Assembly (NCBI RefSeq): GCF_022354825.1
Contig: NZ_CP031168.1
Span: 4,713,501-4,777,500, forward strand
Reading direction: 5' to 3'
DNA: 64,000 nucleotides
Origin: Paenibacillus sp. H1-7
GTDB lineage: Bacteria > Bacillota > Bacilli > Paenibacillales > NBRC-103111
Position 1 is the stretch's first letter, and each line of letters starts with the position of its first letter. This document shows positions 18,039-27,200 of this stretch, piece by piece. The notes beneath the pieces are model-generated. The model was not told where the DNA came from and ran no database searches. It saw only the letters and a program-made list of their open reading frames with translations. Made by a program: the position numbers and the translations under genes.

Positions 18039-19115
18039 TTAACTAAAATAAACAGGCTTGCCGGTCTCCGCCGATTTGTACAAAGCCTCCAAAATTTGCG
18101 ATACGACAAGCGCCTGCTCCGGTTTGACGACCGGTTCTTTATCCGCAATAATACTATCGATCCATGTCCTCATTTCCAGATCGAGCGTCTGGCTGCGAAT
18201 TTCTTTAGCAGTCATACCTGAACCATCTACTAGTATTTGCTGTTCATTCAGACTCCCTTCGCTTTCTCCGTTAATCCACAGACCGTCCCACATGTCGGCA
18301 CCGCCCTTGCTTCCGCATAATGTTACCTTGTTCGTGGCTTCATGACGGACATTTAATACCCAGCTTGACTCCAGCATAACCGTAGCGCCATTCTCCATAA
18401 CAATCATGCCGAAGGCGGAATCCTCTACGGTAAAGCTGCGGGGATCCCATCCCCCGGTTCTTGCCGTTTCCTCCATTTGGGACAGCATGTTATAGGCCGT
18501 ACCTACAACCATGCGAGGCTTATAATTATCCATCAACCATAAAGTCAAGTCCAACGCATGCGTACCGATGTCGATAAGCGGACCTCCCCCTTGCTTTTCT
18601 TTATCGAGAAAAACTTTGCGGTTCGGAACACCGCGCCTGCGAATCGCATGAGCTTTGGCAAAATAGATGTCACCCAGGCTCCCGCTCCGGCAAATGTTAT
18701 AGAGCTGCTGGCTATCTGGACGAAATCGGTTATTGTAGCCGATGGTCAGCTTTTTTCCCGTTTGCCTCGCAACCTCGAGCATGTGTACCGCTTCCTCCGC
18801 TGTCTTGGCCATAGGCTTTTCGCACATTACGTGCTTGCCCGCTCTAAGTGCTGCAATCGCAATCTCGGCATGGGTATCATTGTTCGTGCAAATATGAACG
18901 ACGTCTATGGAAGGGTTCGCAAGAAGCTCCGTGAAATCCGAGTAGACGTTACTTCCAGCCTTTCCAAATTTGTCGGATGCCTTCTGAGCATTTTCTCTAA
19001 ATACATCACAGAAAGCAGCTAGCTCTACGGTATCAATTTGAGACAATGCGGGCATATGCTTGTTCGTTGCATTCCCGCCGCAACCGATAATACCGACCTT
19101 TAACGTTGTAGACAT
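18039..19115 (-). CDS. Gfo/Idh/MocA family sugar oxidoreductase
   Basis: A 358-residue NAD(P)-dependent oxidoreductase with VGIIGCGGNATNKHMP at the nucleotide-binding loop, HVMCEKPMA for the catalytic lysine and DIGTHALDLTLW for the catalytic Asp/His. It is the close paralogue of 11674-12753. It is the first intact gene of the minus-strand unit running through the PL8 lyase, binding lipoprotein and DUF1080 to the other oxidoreductases. Only 47 bases separate it from the lyase start. The promoter should lie upstream in 19116-19260, but no convincing -35/-10 pair was recognised. Confidence 0.92.
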   Translation of the reverse strand: MSTTLKVGIIGCGGNATNKHMPALSQIDTVELAAFCDVFRENAQKASDKFGKAGSNVYSDFTELLANPSIDVVHICTNNDTHAEIAIAALRAGKHVMCEKPMAKTAEEAVHMLEVARQTGKKLTIGYNNRFRPDSQQLYNICRSGSLGDIYFAKAHAIRRRGVPNRKVFLDKEKQGGGPLIDIGTHALDLTLWLMDNYKPRMVVGTAYNMLSQMEETARTGGWDPRSFTVEDSAFGMIVMENGATVMLESSWVLNVRHEATNKVTLCGSKGGADMWDGLWINGESEGSLNEQQILVDGSGMTAKEIRSQTLDLEMRTWIDSIIADKEPVVKPEQALVVSQILEALYKSAETGKPVYFS

Positions 19116-19425
19116 TGACCTTCATCCTCTCTTCTTCTCGCGGTCATCGACCTCACTTAGTCAATTCTCCGAGTCCGCTTTACTACGAATCAAATCATCC
19201 CGTACTTCAGTCCCCCAAATAATTCACTTTGATGGTGTCTGCAGAGCCCAAGTCTCATGACCTATTATGTCGCAGAAATCGAGCAACCCCTCTGTACGTT
19301 GATAATGCTTTCAAGCCCGTAGCCGATCCCGCAATGATGGTATATCCCCCCCAATAAATAATGTTCATGACTGAATTCATTCCCTGAACGCAATCCAATG
19401 CTAAAGCTGAATTCCATGTATGCGG

Positions 19426-19578
19426 TTACTTTTTTCTGTTGTCCACTACGTTGATCGCTTTGGCGTCTTTGTCTTTGCGCAGCGAGGACAACCTGCCGGA
19501 TTTGTTAGTTATACCTGCGTTTCGCAAGTCGCACGTGTTGAAATCACTTATCCTATGTATCCAACTATAATGCCGCCC
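19426..19578 (-). pseudogene. C-terminal remnant of an unidentified protein
   Basis: An open frame of about 50 codons on the minus strand ends at a TAA at 19426 and has no start codon; a stop lies just upstream at about 19580. Its translation ends in SGRLSSLRKDKDAKAINVV and a basic tail, which reads like a real C-terminus rather than random sequence. I do not recognise the family. It may be what is left of another carbohydrate-active protein. Confidence 0.3.
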
Positions 19579-19848
19579 TTATGTTTAGTCAAGATTTAAA
19601 CTATCTAAATTATTTAACTATTCATATATAAGATTATCAATTGCAAAAAAACAGATATATCAAGCGTTTGTTGATGATATTTGCCTTTTGCTAATACCAA
19701 TGATTATCTGAGATCATATTGTTATTACAACTAAATATAAACTAACTAAAGGAGAGCCTAAGACCGCTATCCTGCAGACACTTAGAATGCATGGCTCCAT
19801 TTTGCTTATTAGTAATTACAAATAATTGAATTCGCATTCAAACGAAAC

Positions 19849-19896
19849 TAATAAGCAGCCAGACGCCGGTTGATTCCGACGACTGGCTGCTTATTA
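19849..19896. terminator. Strong bidirectional terminator-type inverted repeat
   Basis: Perfect 14-base arms at 19849-19862 and 19883-19896 flank a 20-base loop region that can pair further. An AT-rich stretch follows on each side. It lies about 85 bases after the stop codon of the minus-strand YcaO gene and probably ends that operon. Confidence 0.65.
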
Positions 19897-19980
19897 ATTT
19901 TGATCCCTATCTCACAGATTGGGGTCAGTCCTCTCATTTACCTCTTTTTTATATAAATTCTCTAAACTGTTCATACATTC

Positions 19981-21912
19981 CTATGGAAACGGATGCGGAT
20001 AGGGGTTCAACTCCTCCAACGATAGCTTGTGATCGGCATAACCCAGCCGCATCGGTACTTCCAACACTCTATTCAGACCCGCCAAGCGGGTAAGCGTATG
20101 TCCGAACGTCATTGGCAGCATTCCCGGTATCAACACTTTGAAGCAGTATAGCTCATTGCGAAGCGTCTCGCTCGCAGACTGGTTGACTACAATAACATCC
20201 AGCTCCAAGCTGCTAAACACTGCAAGAACTTGCTTCAGATCATCCGTTAAATCGTCATTACTCACTACAGGCCCGAATTCTTCAGCAAAAGTCCGCAGAG
20301 GACGCTGTTCGTCTAACAAGAATCCTAGTCGTTCCTCCGCTTGTGGCAAACTATACAACAAGGAATGATCCTCCATAAATTGCAACAAGAAAGAATCATG
20401 AAACATAGCTTCAGCATCATCTCGACGTTCTTCCCAAAGTTCCTCAACCCTTGTTATCGTCCCGGCCAGCTCATACACGGCGCTCTTGGCTGCAAGGATA
20501 GGATCCAGATGGGCTCCCGCGGCGCACACAAGGTTCAATGTCTGATTTGCTCCCCCCTTTGCTATAGCCCATATGCTTGGAATGCCGTTTTCCATCGTCG
20601 TATTGTATAGCAGCACCTCATAACCTGTTACAGCTTTTAAACGTTCGATCATCGTCAGCAGTTCCTTGTCACCCGACGAACGGTAATCAAGCCGTGGAAC
20701 GGGCAGCTTGGCGTACCAGGTCAACAAGAATGAATCACGCTCTACGATCTCCAAAATGCCGTGCAAGATTGCTTCTTCCCGACTCCCGCCTAACGCGCAG
20801 CCATTAGAAGTCTCATATACAAAGCCTCCTCCGTAGCCCAGGCTGTAATAAGCCAGCAACTCGGGAACCAGAATCGGACGTTCCTGCAGCAGTGAGTATC
20901 CCCACACCCAAGGAATTTCGGCATTAGGATCAAACGGCAGATAGGGAAAATCCGGCTGATCCATGTGCTCCTGCGCGTGGAGCCCTACCTTCGACGGATC
21001 CATGGCATCATCCTTCAAGTTAACGAAGCTGTCATGCACAACCGTTCGTTTTCCTCGGGGTGCAATCCCGCAAAATCTCTCCAATCCTTCGAGGATGGCA
21101 GCCAGCTCGCTGTCTGCAAATGAATGCGAATGACCTCCTGTCACTTCATTCCACATAGGCAAAGGAAGATTCACAACCGCACATGCAAAAGTGGACAGGA
21201 AGCTCAGCTCTCTGCCGTTGAAGAGCCCAGTCCGGCTGTCCCAATAATCCTTAATCAGAACCTTCTGTAAATCACTCATCGAGCGGCTGCGATAAATGTC
21301 CCTCTTGTGTTTCTTGCAAGATCCAAGTGTTATATGGGCCGCTTCCTTCGAATCCTCCGGCCATTGACCGCAAACCGGACAAGATTGGTCAGGAAGGATG
21401 TAGTGAATTGTGGTATTTAGATTTATCAGGTTAACTAAATAGATGTGGCTCTCGGAATACGGTTTATCTCCTTGGAGCACCTTAGCTGCTTCTGCTGAGA
21501 CTATATATGCAATATGCCGCAATGCCAATGGATGTACCTCGGGAGCCTGTGCTGGGAGAGGATCGAGGGAGATGAGTCTCATGATCTGATCATCCATATT
21601 TTCACTGGTTTCCATCGACATGGAGAGCCTATTTTCCGCACACTGGGAGCATCCGGCTGTCCCGGGAAAGACTAGCGGCCCAATCACTCCTTCTCCATCG
21701 GACACATAGCAGCCCAGCCATGGAATCCTAAGCGGCCGCAGGATCTCTTCAGCTTGGAGATGAGTTGAGGAGTCCCCTCCTAGCACCAATACCAGTCCCG
21801 CGGGCGGTAAAGCCTCACCGAAAGCGGATCTGCGAACTATCGGGAATCCTAACAAATACTTGCTCACCGTATCCGCCAACAGCCCCTCACCGATAATAAT
21901 GACGGTATTCAT
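19981..21912 (-). CDS. TOMM cyclodehydratase: leader-binding C domain fused to YcaO
   Basis: A 643-residue fused azoline-forming cyclodehydratase. Residues about 1-200 form a degenerate ThiF/E1-like domain (VIIIGEGLLADTV), with CSQC near 90 and CPVCG near 185 as probable zinc ligands; this part recognises the leader peptide of a precursor. Residues about 210-643 are the YcaO domain, with HSHSFADSELAAILEGLERFCG and SNGCALGGSREEAILHGILEIVERDSF as ATP-binding blocks. The C-terminus PYPHPFP matches the proline-rich end typical of azole-forming YcaO proteins. It would cyclise Cys, Ser or Thr of a precursor to thiazolines or oxazolines. Its start overlaps the upstream gene by 4 bases (ATGA). No precursor or dehydrogenase gene was recognised nearby. 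Confidence 0.9.
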   Translation of the reverse strand: MNTVIIIGEGLLADTVSKYLLGFPIVRRSAFGEALPPAGLVLVLGGDSSTHLQAEEILRPLRIPWLGCYVSDGEGVIGPLVFPGTAGCSQCAENRLSMSMETSENMDDQIMRLISLDPLPAQAPEVHPLALRHIAYIVSAEAAKVLQGDKPYSESHIYLVNLINLNTTIHYILPDQSCPVCGQWPEDSKEAAHITLGSCKKHKRDIYRSRSMSDLQKVLIKDYWDSRTGLFNGRELSFLSTFACAVVNLPLPMWNEVTGGHSHSFADSELAAILEGLERFCGIAPRGKRTVVHDSFVNLKDDAMDPSKVGLHAQEHMDQPDFPYLPFDPNAEIPWVWGYSLLQERPILVPELLAYYSLGYGGGFVYETSNGCALGGSREEAILHGILEIVERDSFLLTWYAKLPVPRLDYRSSGDKELLTMIERLKAVTGYEVLLYNTTMENGIPSIWAIAKGGANQTLNLVCAAGAHLDPILAAKSAVYELAGTITRVEELWEERRDDAEAMFHDSFLLQFMEDHSLLYSLPQAEERLGFLLDEQRPLRTFAEEFGPVVSNDDLTDDLKQVLAVFSSLELDVIVVNQSASETLRNELYCFKVLIPGMLPMTFGHTLTRLAGLNRVLEVPMRLGYADHKLSLEELNPYPHPFP

Positions 21913-23447
21913 AGGGCTACCTCCTCACCGAGCAGTACAGCAACGACTTCAAGCGGCCCTTCATTCAGAGCGGGCTCGCACCGCATGTCGAAGATCTCCA
22001 GCTGTTTATGGTGCTGCCTTAAGGTATTTACCGCTGAGAGCATTCTAGATGCGTGACTTATAGAAGCTGCAGAAGTAATGGTGATGCGTTGCGGCTTATC
22101 GTCGCTCCAAATCATAGCACTATCCGGAACGATTTTCGTTTTCATCAAAGCATTTTGCAGTGCTTGGCGAAGCGCTAAGGTCTTATCAAGGCCTACGCAG
22201 CCATACCAGGAATGATCCGAGAGGACCCATATGACCGGAAATCCATACAGCGGTTCTCCGAATGCGATGAAAGTCTCTCCTTCCTTTATATTCAGAGCTT
22301 GCAAATAGTACCGGCAGTGGACATCTTCGATTTGGACAATTTCCATGCGGGAGAGAACCCTTTCTTGATAGAGGGTCCGTCTTTCCAGCTCTTTGGTCAA
22401 ACAAGCGATCAGTCCTCGCCCCGTCGCTTCGGCGAACGTGAATCCGGCTCCGATGCTGATGTCCTCCTGCTGCCTAGAGGAGAGCCCAGGTATCCATAGC
22501 GGGGTCATGCGAGCGGTATAGGATTCCATTCCTGCAAGCGCGGACTCCCGCCGGGCCTCTACATGCGTCAGTGCGCTGCTGACAATGGCTGGAAGAAGCC
22601 GCGCAAAGCCTTCCGATAACGGGTCTACAGGCTGCACGAGACATTGTGCAAGCGGGAGCTGCTCCAATGCTCCTTCCTCCCAAACATGGAAAATGCCCGA
22701 CACCTTGGAGGTCAGCCCATTGAACCACGAAAACCATTGTTCAGCATCAGGCTCCTGGTCGGATCCGAGGTTTAGCTCCAGGTCTGTCGCCATACGGGCC
22801 GCTTCGTGCCCCGATAAGAAAGGATGCGGAAGAACCGAATGCCAACTTCCCTCCAGAGTGAGCGGATTCAATATATAGCAATGATTGTTGCTTTTCGGCT
22901 CGCTCTCTCCAATAAACCACTTATGGCACTCATAGACGATAAGATTGGATAAGAGGGTTGCAGTTGTCCTATAGAATGGGTACGATTCCCACTCAGGTGG
23001 GAATATAGACGCGTGAACGCGCCGCCATGCACACTCCCCGCTTCCGTTTCCGTCCGGCTGAAGCAGCGGCCCAACCATGCCTATTCCTCGTAGATCCATT
23101 GCAGGAAGCAGCGGTTTCTTTTCGGCTATGCAGGCGCTCTGAAGCTTTTCAAGCTCCTCCAGACCACCATGCTGAGCAGCATACAAAATAAATGAGAACG
23201 GCTTAATCACAGTGTTCCAATTCACTTCGCCGCCCTCCGCTTCGGCAAGGATAATATCCAGAGATGTTTCCGGATTGCTCGGGAGCGCCTGTTCCCATGC
23301 CGCCTTAAGCTGCTCCGCATCTGCAAGAGATGTGTTGATTGCCAATATGGAAAGTTTCGATAAACGTGATTCATACCATGCATTAACCAGCGCGACCAAG
23401 ATAGTTCCGGAACCGACGGCCAGTACCCCTGCATCTTGAGAAGACAT
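21909..23447 (-). CDS. ThiF-like thiazole-containing bacteriocin maturation protein
   Basis: A 512-residue protein resembling the ocin_ThiF-like family found with YcaO proteins in Bacillales TOMM clusters. The N-terminal Rossmann-like loop reads VLAVGSGTILVALVNAW. The middle has the family-typical CIAEKKPLLPAMDLRGIGMVGPLLQP and CAWRRVHAS blocks, and the C-terminal half carries RGLIACLTKELERRTL. The start at 23447 is chosen because GGAGGT lies 7 bases upstream; frames further upstream add 38 unrelated residues. It is translationally coupled to the cyclodehydratase. Its exact job in peptide maturation is not established; leader recognition or scaffolding is likely. Confidence 0.8.
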   Translation of the reverse strand: MSSQDAGVLAVGSGTILVALVNAWYESRLSKLSILAINTSLADAEQLKAAWEQALPSNPETSLDIILAEAEGGEVNWNTVIKPFSFILYAAQHGGLEELEKLQSACIAEKKPLLPAMDLRGIGMVGPLLQPDGNGSGECAWRRVHASIFPPEWESYPFYRTTATLLSNLIVYECHKWFIGESEPKSNNHCYILNPLTLEGSWHSVLPHPFLSGHEAARMATDLELNLGSDQEPDAEQWFSWFNGLTSKVSGIFHVWEEGALEQLPLAQCLVQPVDPLSEGFARLLPAIVSSALTHVEARRESALAGMESYTARMTPLWIPGLSSRQQEDISIGAGFTFAEATGRGLIACLTKELERRTLYQERVLSRMEIVQIEDVHCRYYLQALNIKEGETFIAFGEPLYGFPVIWVLSDHSWYGCVGLDKTLALRQALQNALMKTKIVPDSAMIWSDDKPQRITITSAASISHASRMLSAVNTLRQHHKQLEIFDMRCEPALNEGPLEVVAVLLGEEVAL

Positions 23448-23854
23448 TTGTCTACCTCCATCTATGACATAACACGGTTTGAGAACTCGCTCATGGTGAT
23501 ATCCGCAAACCCTAAATCTACATAAAAATATGTCTACACGCTTTGTTTTATTACGCATCAAAGCAAAACTACTTTATATGCTTAAGCAGCAAGTCCGTAA
23601 AAAGCGTGAATTCAAAAGAAGCTATAAGCAAAGATTATATACTGGGAATAAGAGCTAGACGCAACTGGTTACTGTTTAGATAACGGAATGATCTGGTGCA
23701 TATGAAGATGAGGAAATTTCTGCTAAATTAGTATATGAACGGAATCGTTGGAACGACGGACGGTCCCTAATTTCGAACAATTTTCGACTTAGCCCAATCC
23801 ATGATCGGCACAAACACATACAATACCTTACAACTCGGGAGGGAGGAAATCACA
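23448..23854. promoter_or_regulatory. Divergent promoter region of TOMM unit and YjcZ-like gene
   Basis: These 407 bases separate the minus-strand TOMM genes from the plus-strand small peptide. No coding frame with Cys/Ser/Thr-rich content was found on either strand, so no precursor is visible here. The sequence CATACAAT at 23817-23824 resembles a sporulation sigma-E -10 element, 30 bases before the small gene's start. No matching -35 is clear. Confidence 0.4.
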
Positions 23855-23962
23855 ATGGGATTAGGAGTAGCAGGTAGTTGTGGAGGTTTGTTTACTTCTG
23901 CGGCTATTATTCTAGTGCTTTTCATTCTGCTTGTAATTATTACTCGTGGATTTCTTTACTAA
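23855..23962 (+). CDS. YjcZ-like small hydrophobic sporulation peptide
   Basis: A 35-residue peptide. A short Gly-rich start with one Cys at position 9 (GVAGSCGGLF) is followed by a single hydrophobic membrane helix with LVLFILLVIITRGF. This matches the pattern of YjcZ/YrzP-type small sporulation-associated membrane peptides of Bacillales. A strong GGGAGG lies 8 bases before the ATG, and an intrinsic terminator follows 12 bases after the stop, so it is a real monocistronic gene. It lies between the TOMM maturation genes and the Tc toxin locus on the opposite strand. Family assignment rests on length and pattern only. Confidence 0.72.
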   Translation: MGLGVAGSCGGLFTSAAIILVLFILLVIITRGFLY

Positions 23963-23974
23963 TTGGCACACACT

Positions 23975-24009
23975 AACGCCCGGCTATTAAATAGTCTGGG
24001 CGTTTTTTA
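23975..24009 (+). terminator. Intrinsic terminator of the YjcZ-like gene
   Basis: AACGCCC at 23975-23981 pairs with GGGCGTT at 23998-24004, with partial inner pairing. A run of T residues (24003-24008) follows on the plus strand. Confidence 0.88.
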
Positions 24010-24051
24010 AACTGACAAGTATACGATTCCAGCGAATAGTCCTGGCATTGA

Positions 24052-24146
24052 ATAGGCCACCTCCATGCTGTATCGCACGAAGAATGCAGAGATGTCCCGC
24101 ACTGCCATCTTCGACTGTTCAATAGTGTATGTGGGCAGTGGCCTAT
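24052..24146. other. Two mutually exclusive inverted repeats after the Tc genes
   Basis: ATAGGCCAC at 24052-24060 pairs with GTGGCCTAT at 24138-24146, while CACTGCC at 24100-24106 pairs with GGCAGTG at 24134-24140. The two right arms overlap by 3 bases, so the stems compete. This lies 55 bases beyond the stop of the last Tc gene on the minus strand and could shape the 3' end of its mRNA. No U-run follows. Confidence 0.35.
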
Positions 24147-24200
24147 CCGTGCCTGTACGTCATAAAGCGATCGCTGCCATTTGATGGATGACGTTAACTT

Positions 24201-27200
24201 TCACTCATGGCTGTGCCAAGTGACGGCAATCAACAAGTCCGTAATTTCCGTGGAGTCGAGATAAAGCTTCAGCGCATCGACAGGCGATTGCGGCAGAGCT
24301 TCCTCTAGCAACGCCCCTTTCAACAACTTTCCTTGAGGCATTTCCAATTTCCCTAATTGATCGTCCACAGTCTTATCGGCGCTTCTGAAAATATTGAATG
24401 CGTCCGCCGCCCCGCCTGCCAATAGTTCAACCTTCGCCACCTTATCCAGCCGATTTTGGCACCAATAAGGATAATGCTCCTTGCGGAATGGAATGGCCAG
24501 CTCGTATCTCTTGTTTTCTACCGGTTTTTGATTTTGAAACTTCGCCCATTCCGTAGGGAACTCATGTCTGATCGAGAACAGACGAACGCAGCCTGCCGCC
24601 GCATTCGTTTTGATCTCCTCATTGATGGCCTCCTTAGCAGCAACGCGCAGCGGTTCGCCTCCCTCGCGTGCTGTGTACCGGATATGCATAATGACATCGC
24701 TGATGGTGCTGTAATCGAACTGGCACAATTCATCCTTGCTAGGGTCGGCGGGCAGCTGCAGCTGCCATTCGCTTATGACGCCGGCTTTCTCGAACGGCAA
24801 ATAACGGTCGTCCCGCAAATTCACCTCGAACATCCCGCTGTCATTCTGTGCGGAACTCGTCACGATAGACTGTGTGCTGCCAAAATAATCGCTGAACCGG
24901 TCGTCATCGGCAGCCTGATCACGGACATATTGATTGTCCCGCAAGCTCGAGGATTTGCGGATGGTACTCTTCTGAAGCGTCAACGTACAATTCACGCTCG
25001 AATAGGGGCCAGTCACGCAAGGGATGCTCAGTGCCACGCTCTTGATCCGTCTGAAGTAGTGGCCGGGACCGTCCATGTCGAATAACGATTCGGGCAGCTT
25101 CACGGTACACTGTCCGGTCGTCCGCAGCTGCACTAATGCCATCGGTTTGACCATTAGTAAGCTGACATGCTTCGTCAATTCATACTCCCGCTGATTCATC
25201 TCATGATATGCCGCTTCCATCCGTTTCAAATCAAGCTGCAGCTTCTCTCCTGCGAGCAGTCCTTCCTTGCCTGACATGTATCCGTACTGCAGGAACGTTA
25301 GCTCCGGTTTGCCCAGCTCATGCTGCAGGGCGCGTTCGGCTTTCTTGGCTGCAGCGTATGCGAATTTGTAGGCTTGCGAATACAAACCGCGAATCTCCCG
25401 TTTCATCCACGTGTAGAACGACACGGTGGTCTTTTTTAACTCCTCTTCGTTTTTTTCGTTTTTCAGGAAATTCTCGATGGCGGCAGTATTGTTCATTTGT
25501 TCCATATGATGGTTATACTCTTGCTTGGCTATATACTCGCGGATTTCCGCTGCGCGGATCTGGCTGACGATTTGATTCATTTCCCCGACGGCAATATTGC
25601 TCTGGTTCTCCCATTCTTGCTGCCTCCGGTCATAGACCGCAATCTTGGCAGCCATCCCCGCTTCATAATTAAGGCGATCCGACATCGATTGGGCTAATTC
25701 GGCAGCGAACTGAAGGTTTCTGGCAAGAGCTGTACCTCCGATCGTGGCGTGCCCGCCAATTCCCCAGAAGTGAAAGTCGAAATTAAAGTCAGGAATATTG
25801 GAAGCTGCAGGTGCTGCAGTTAATGCGAGTTTGGAGAACTCATACAGCATTCTGGCAGTACTTAATTTCTCCAGCTCTTCCATCTCGCGCCGGCTGACAA
25901 TCGTCCCGCCCGATTCACTCAAGTCCTCCGCATTATCAATCCGTACATCGCGCCGCCCATATTCAGGATCCTGTTCATTGCGGATATACCCTTCTTGGGT
26001 TGCCTCGATCGGCACCAATTGCGGAAGCTTCTTCTCAATATCCTCTCTCTTGTTACCCAGCAAGAGCTCCAAATAAATGTATCGTTCTTTCACGTTCTTA
26101 AGCGATACTTCCAGACTTTCGCGGTTCTTAGCTGCCTCCCGCCATTGATTAAACTTCACTTTTTCGGCCAAGCCTAGAATGCCGGACTCATGCTGGGCCC
26201 GCAGCAGCGCCAGCTTCTCATTATCTTCCTTCTCAATCGCCGCGAGCAGGTTGTTGCCAAGAGATATAACGATCTGACATATATCTAAGGCCATCTGATA
26301 GTTGATACGAAAGCATACCAACGGCAGCGGCTGATTGATTCCTGCGATAACCGAACCGACATCCAGTCCGGAAGCAGCCGCCCGCGCCAGCAGCGCAGGG
26401 TCGATCGGCGGATCGAACAGCGGCAGCTGGCAGAAGACGCCTTGCAAGTTCAAGCTATTGCGAATCTTGAACAGACGATCGGCTACAGTATCCCAGTACC
26501 CCATCAGCTTGTCATTGCGCGGAACGCAGAAATAAAGGGAAGTCCCAATACTTTGCAACGAGGCATATGAATCGCCAGCCCCGCCCGTCATTGGGAACGG
26601 TGCCAAATCGAATGGAAGCTCGCTCTCCATCTGTACCAGCGTATTGTCGAACTCATCCCACTTCCCGCGCCTGTCGGCATAGGTGAGCGGCTTAAGCGAT
26701 CCTTTGCGAGGAACGGCCTGAGGCCGTACCCCTAAGATGAGAGACGCCAGTACATAGGGCTGAAGCGCTTCTGTCACTGCTTCGGCAGAATCAGCACCGC
26801 CGAACAAATAGTCGCCCCAGTCGATCAGATTATCCAGATACGCCATCACCGCCTTGTACATGTACGCCGTATGACGGTAACGCGCGACGAGATGAGGCCG
26901 GAATGGGGCATCCTTCCACGCGTTGATGTTATTGATCGTGTCCTGCTGCAGCGTATAATCGGCTCCCGACGACAGGTTGACCAAGATGTCTTCGATCTGT
27001 TTCACTTCCGTGCTTTGGAACGGCTTTACTTTCCAGAAACGTTCCGGCGTCGTGCCGTCGCTATCGTCCGTAGGGTCGAATATATAATGGAACCACCTCT
27101 GGGCTTCTTCGAACCGCTGGTTTTTGCTCAGATGAATCGCTATCGCGAGCGGAATATGATAGAACAATTCCCAGTTGTATACCGAGTAGGCGCCGCTGGA

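Larger units (their letters stand above)
19116..19980. other. 865-base gap with decayed gene pieces and a terminator
   Basis: No intact gene was found. The minus strand carries two protein-like scraps: a frame without a start codon at 19426-19578, and a 37-codon frame at 19255-19368 with a possible ATG. Bases 19560-19780 are strongly AT-rich and featureless. A strong inverted repeat lies at 19849-19896. The region looks like decayed sequence at the border between the polysaccharide region and the TOMM/Tc island. Confidence 0.5.

Noticed and set aside
19912..19974. 20-codon frame just after the YcaO gene as TOMM precursor
   Set aside because: It contains no Cys and too few Ser/Thr, has no leader-core layout and lies beside the operon terminator.
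24065..24184. 39-codon plus-strand frame near the Tc end as a small peptide gene
   Set aside because: No ribosome site; the sequence is better explained by the inverted repeats.
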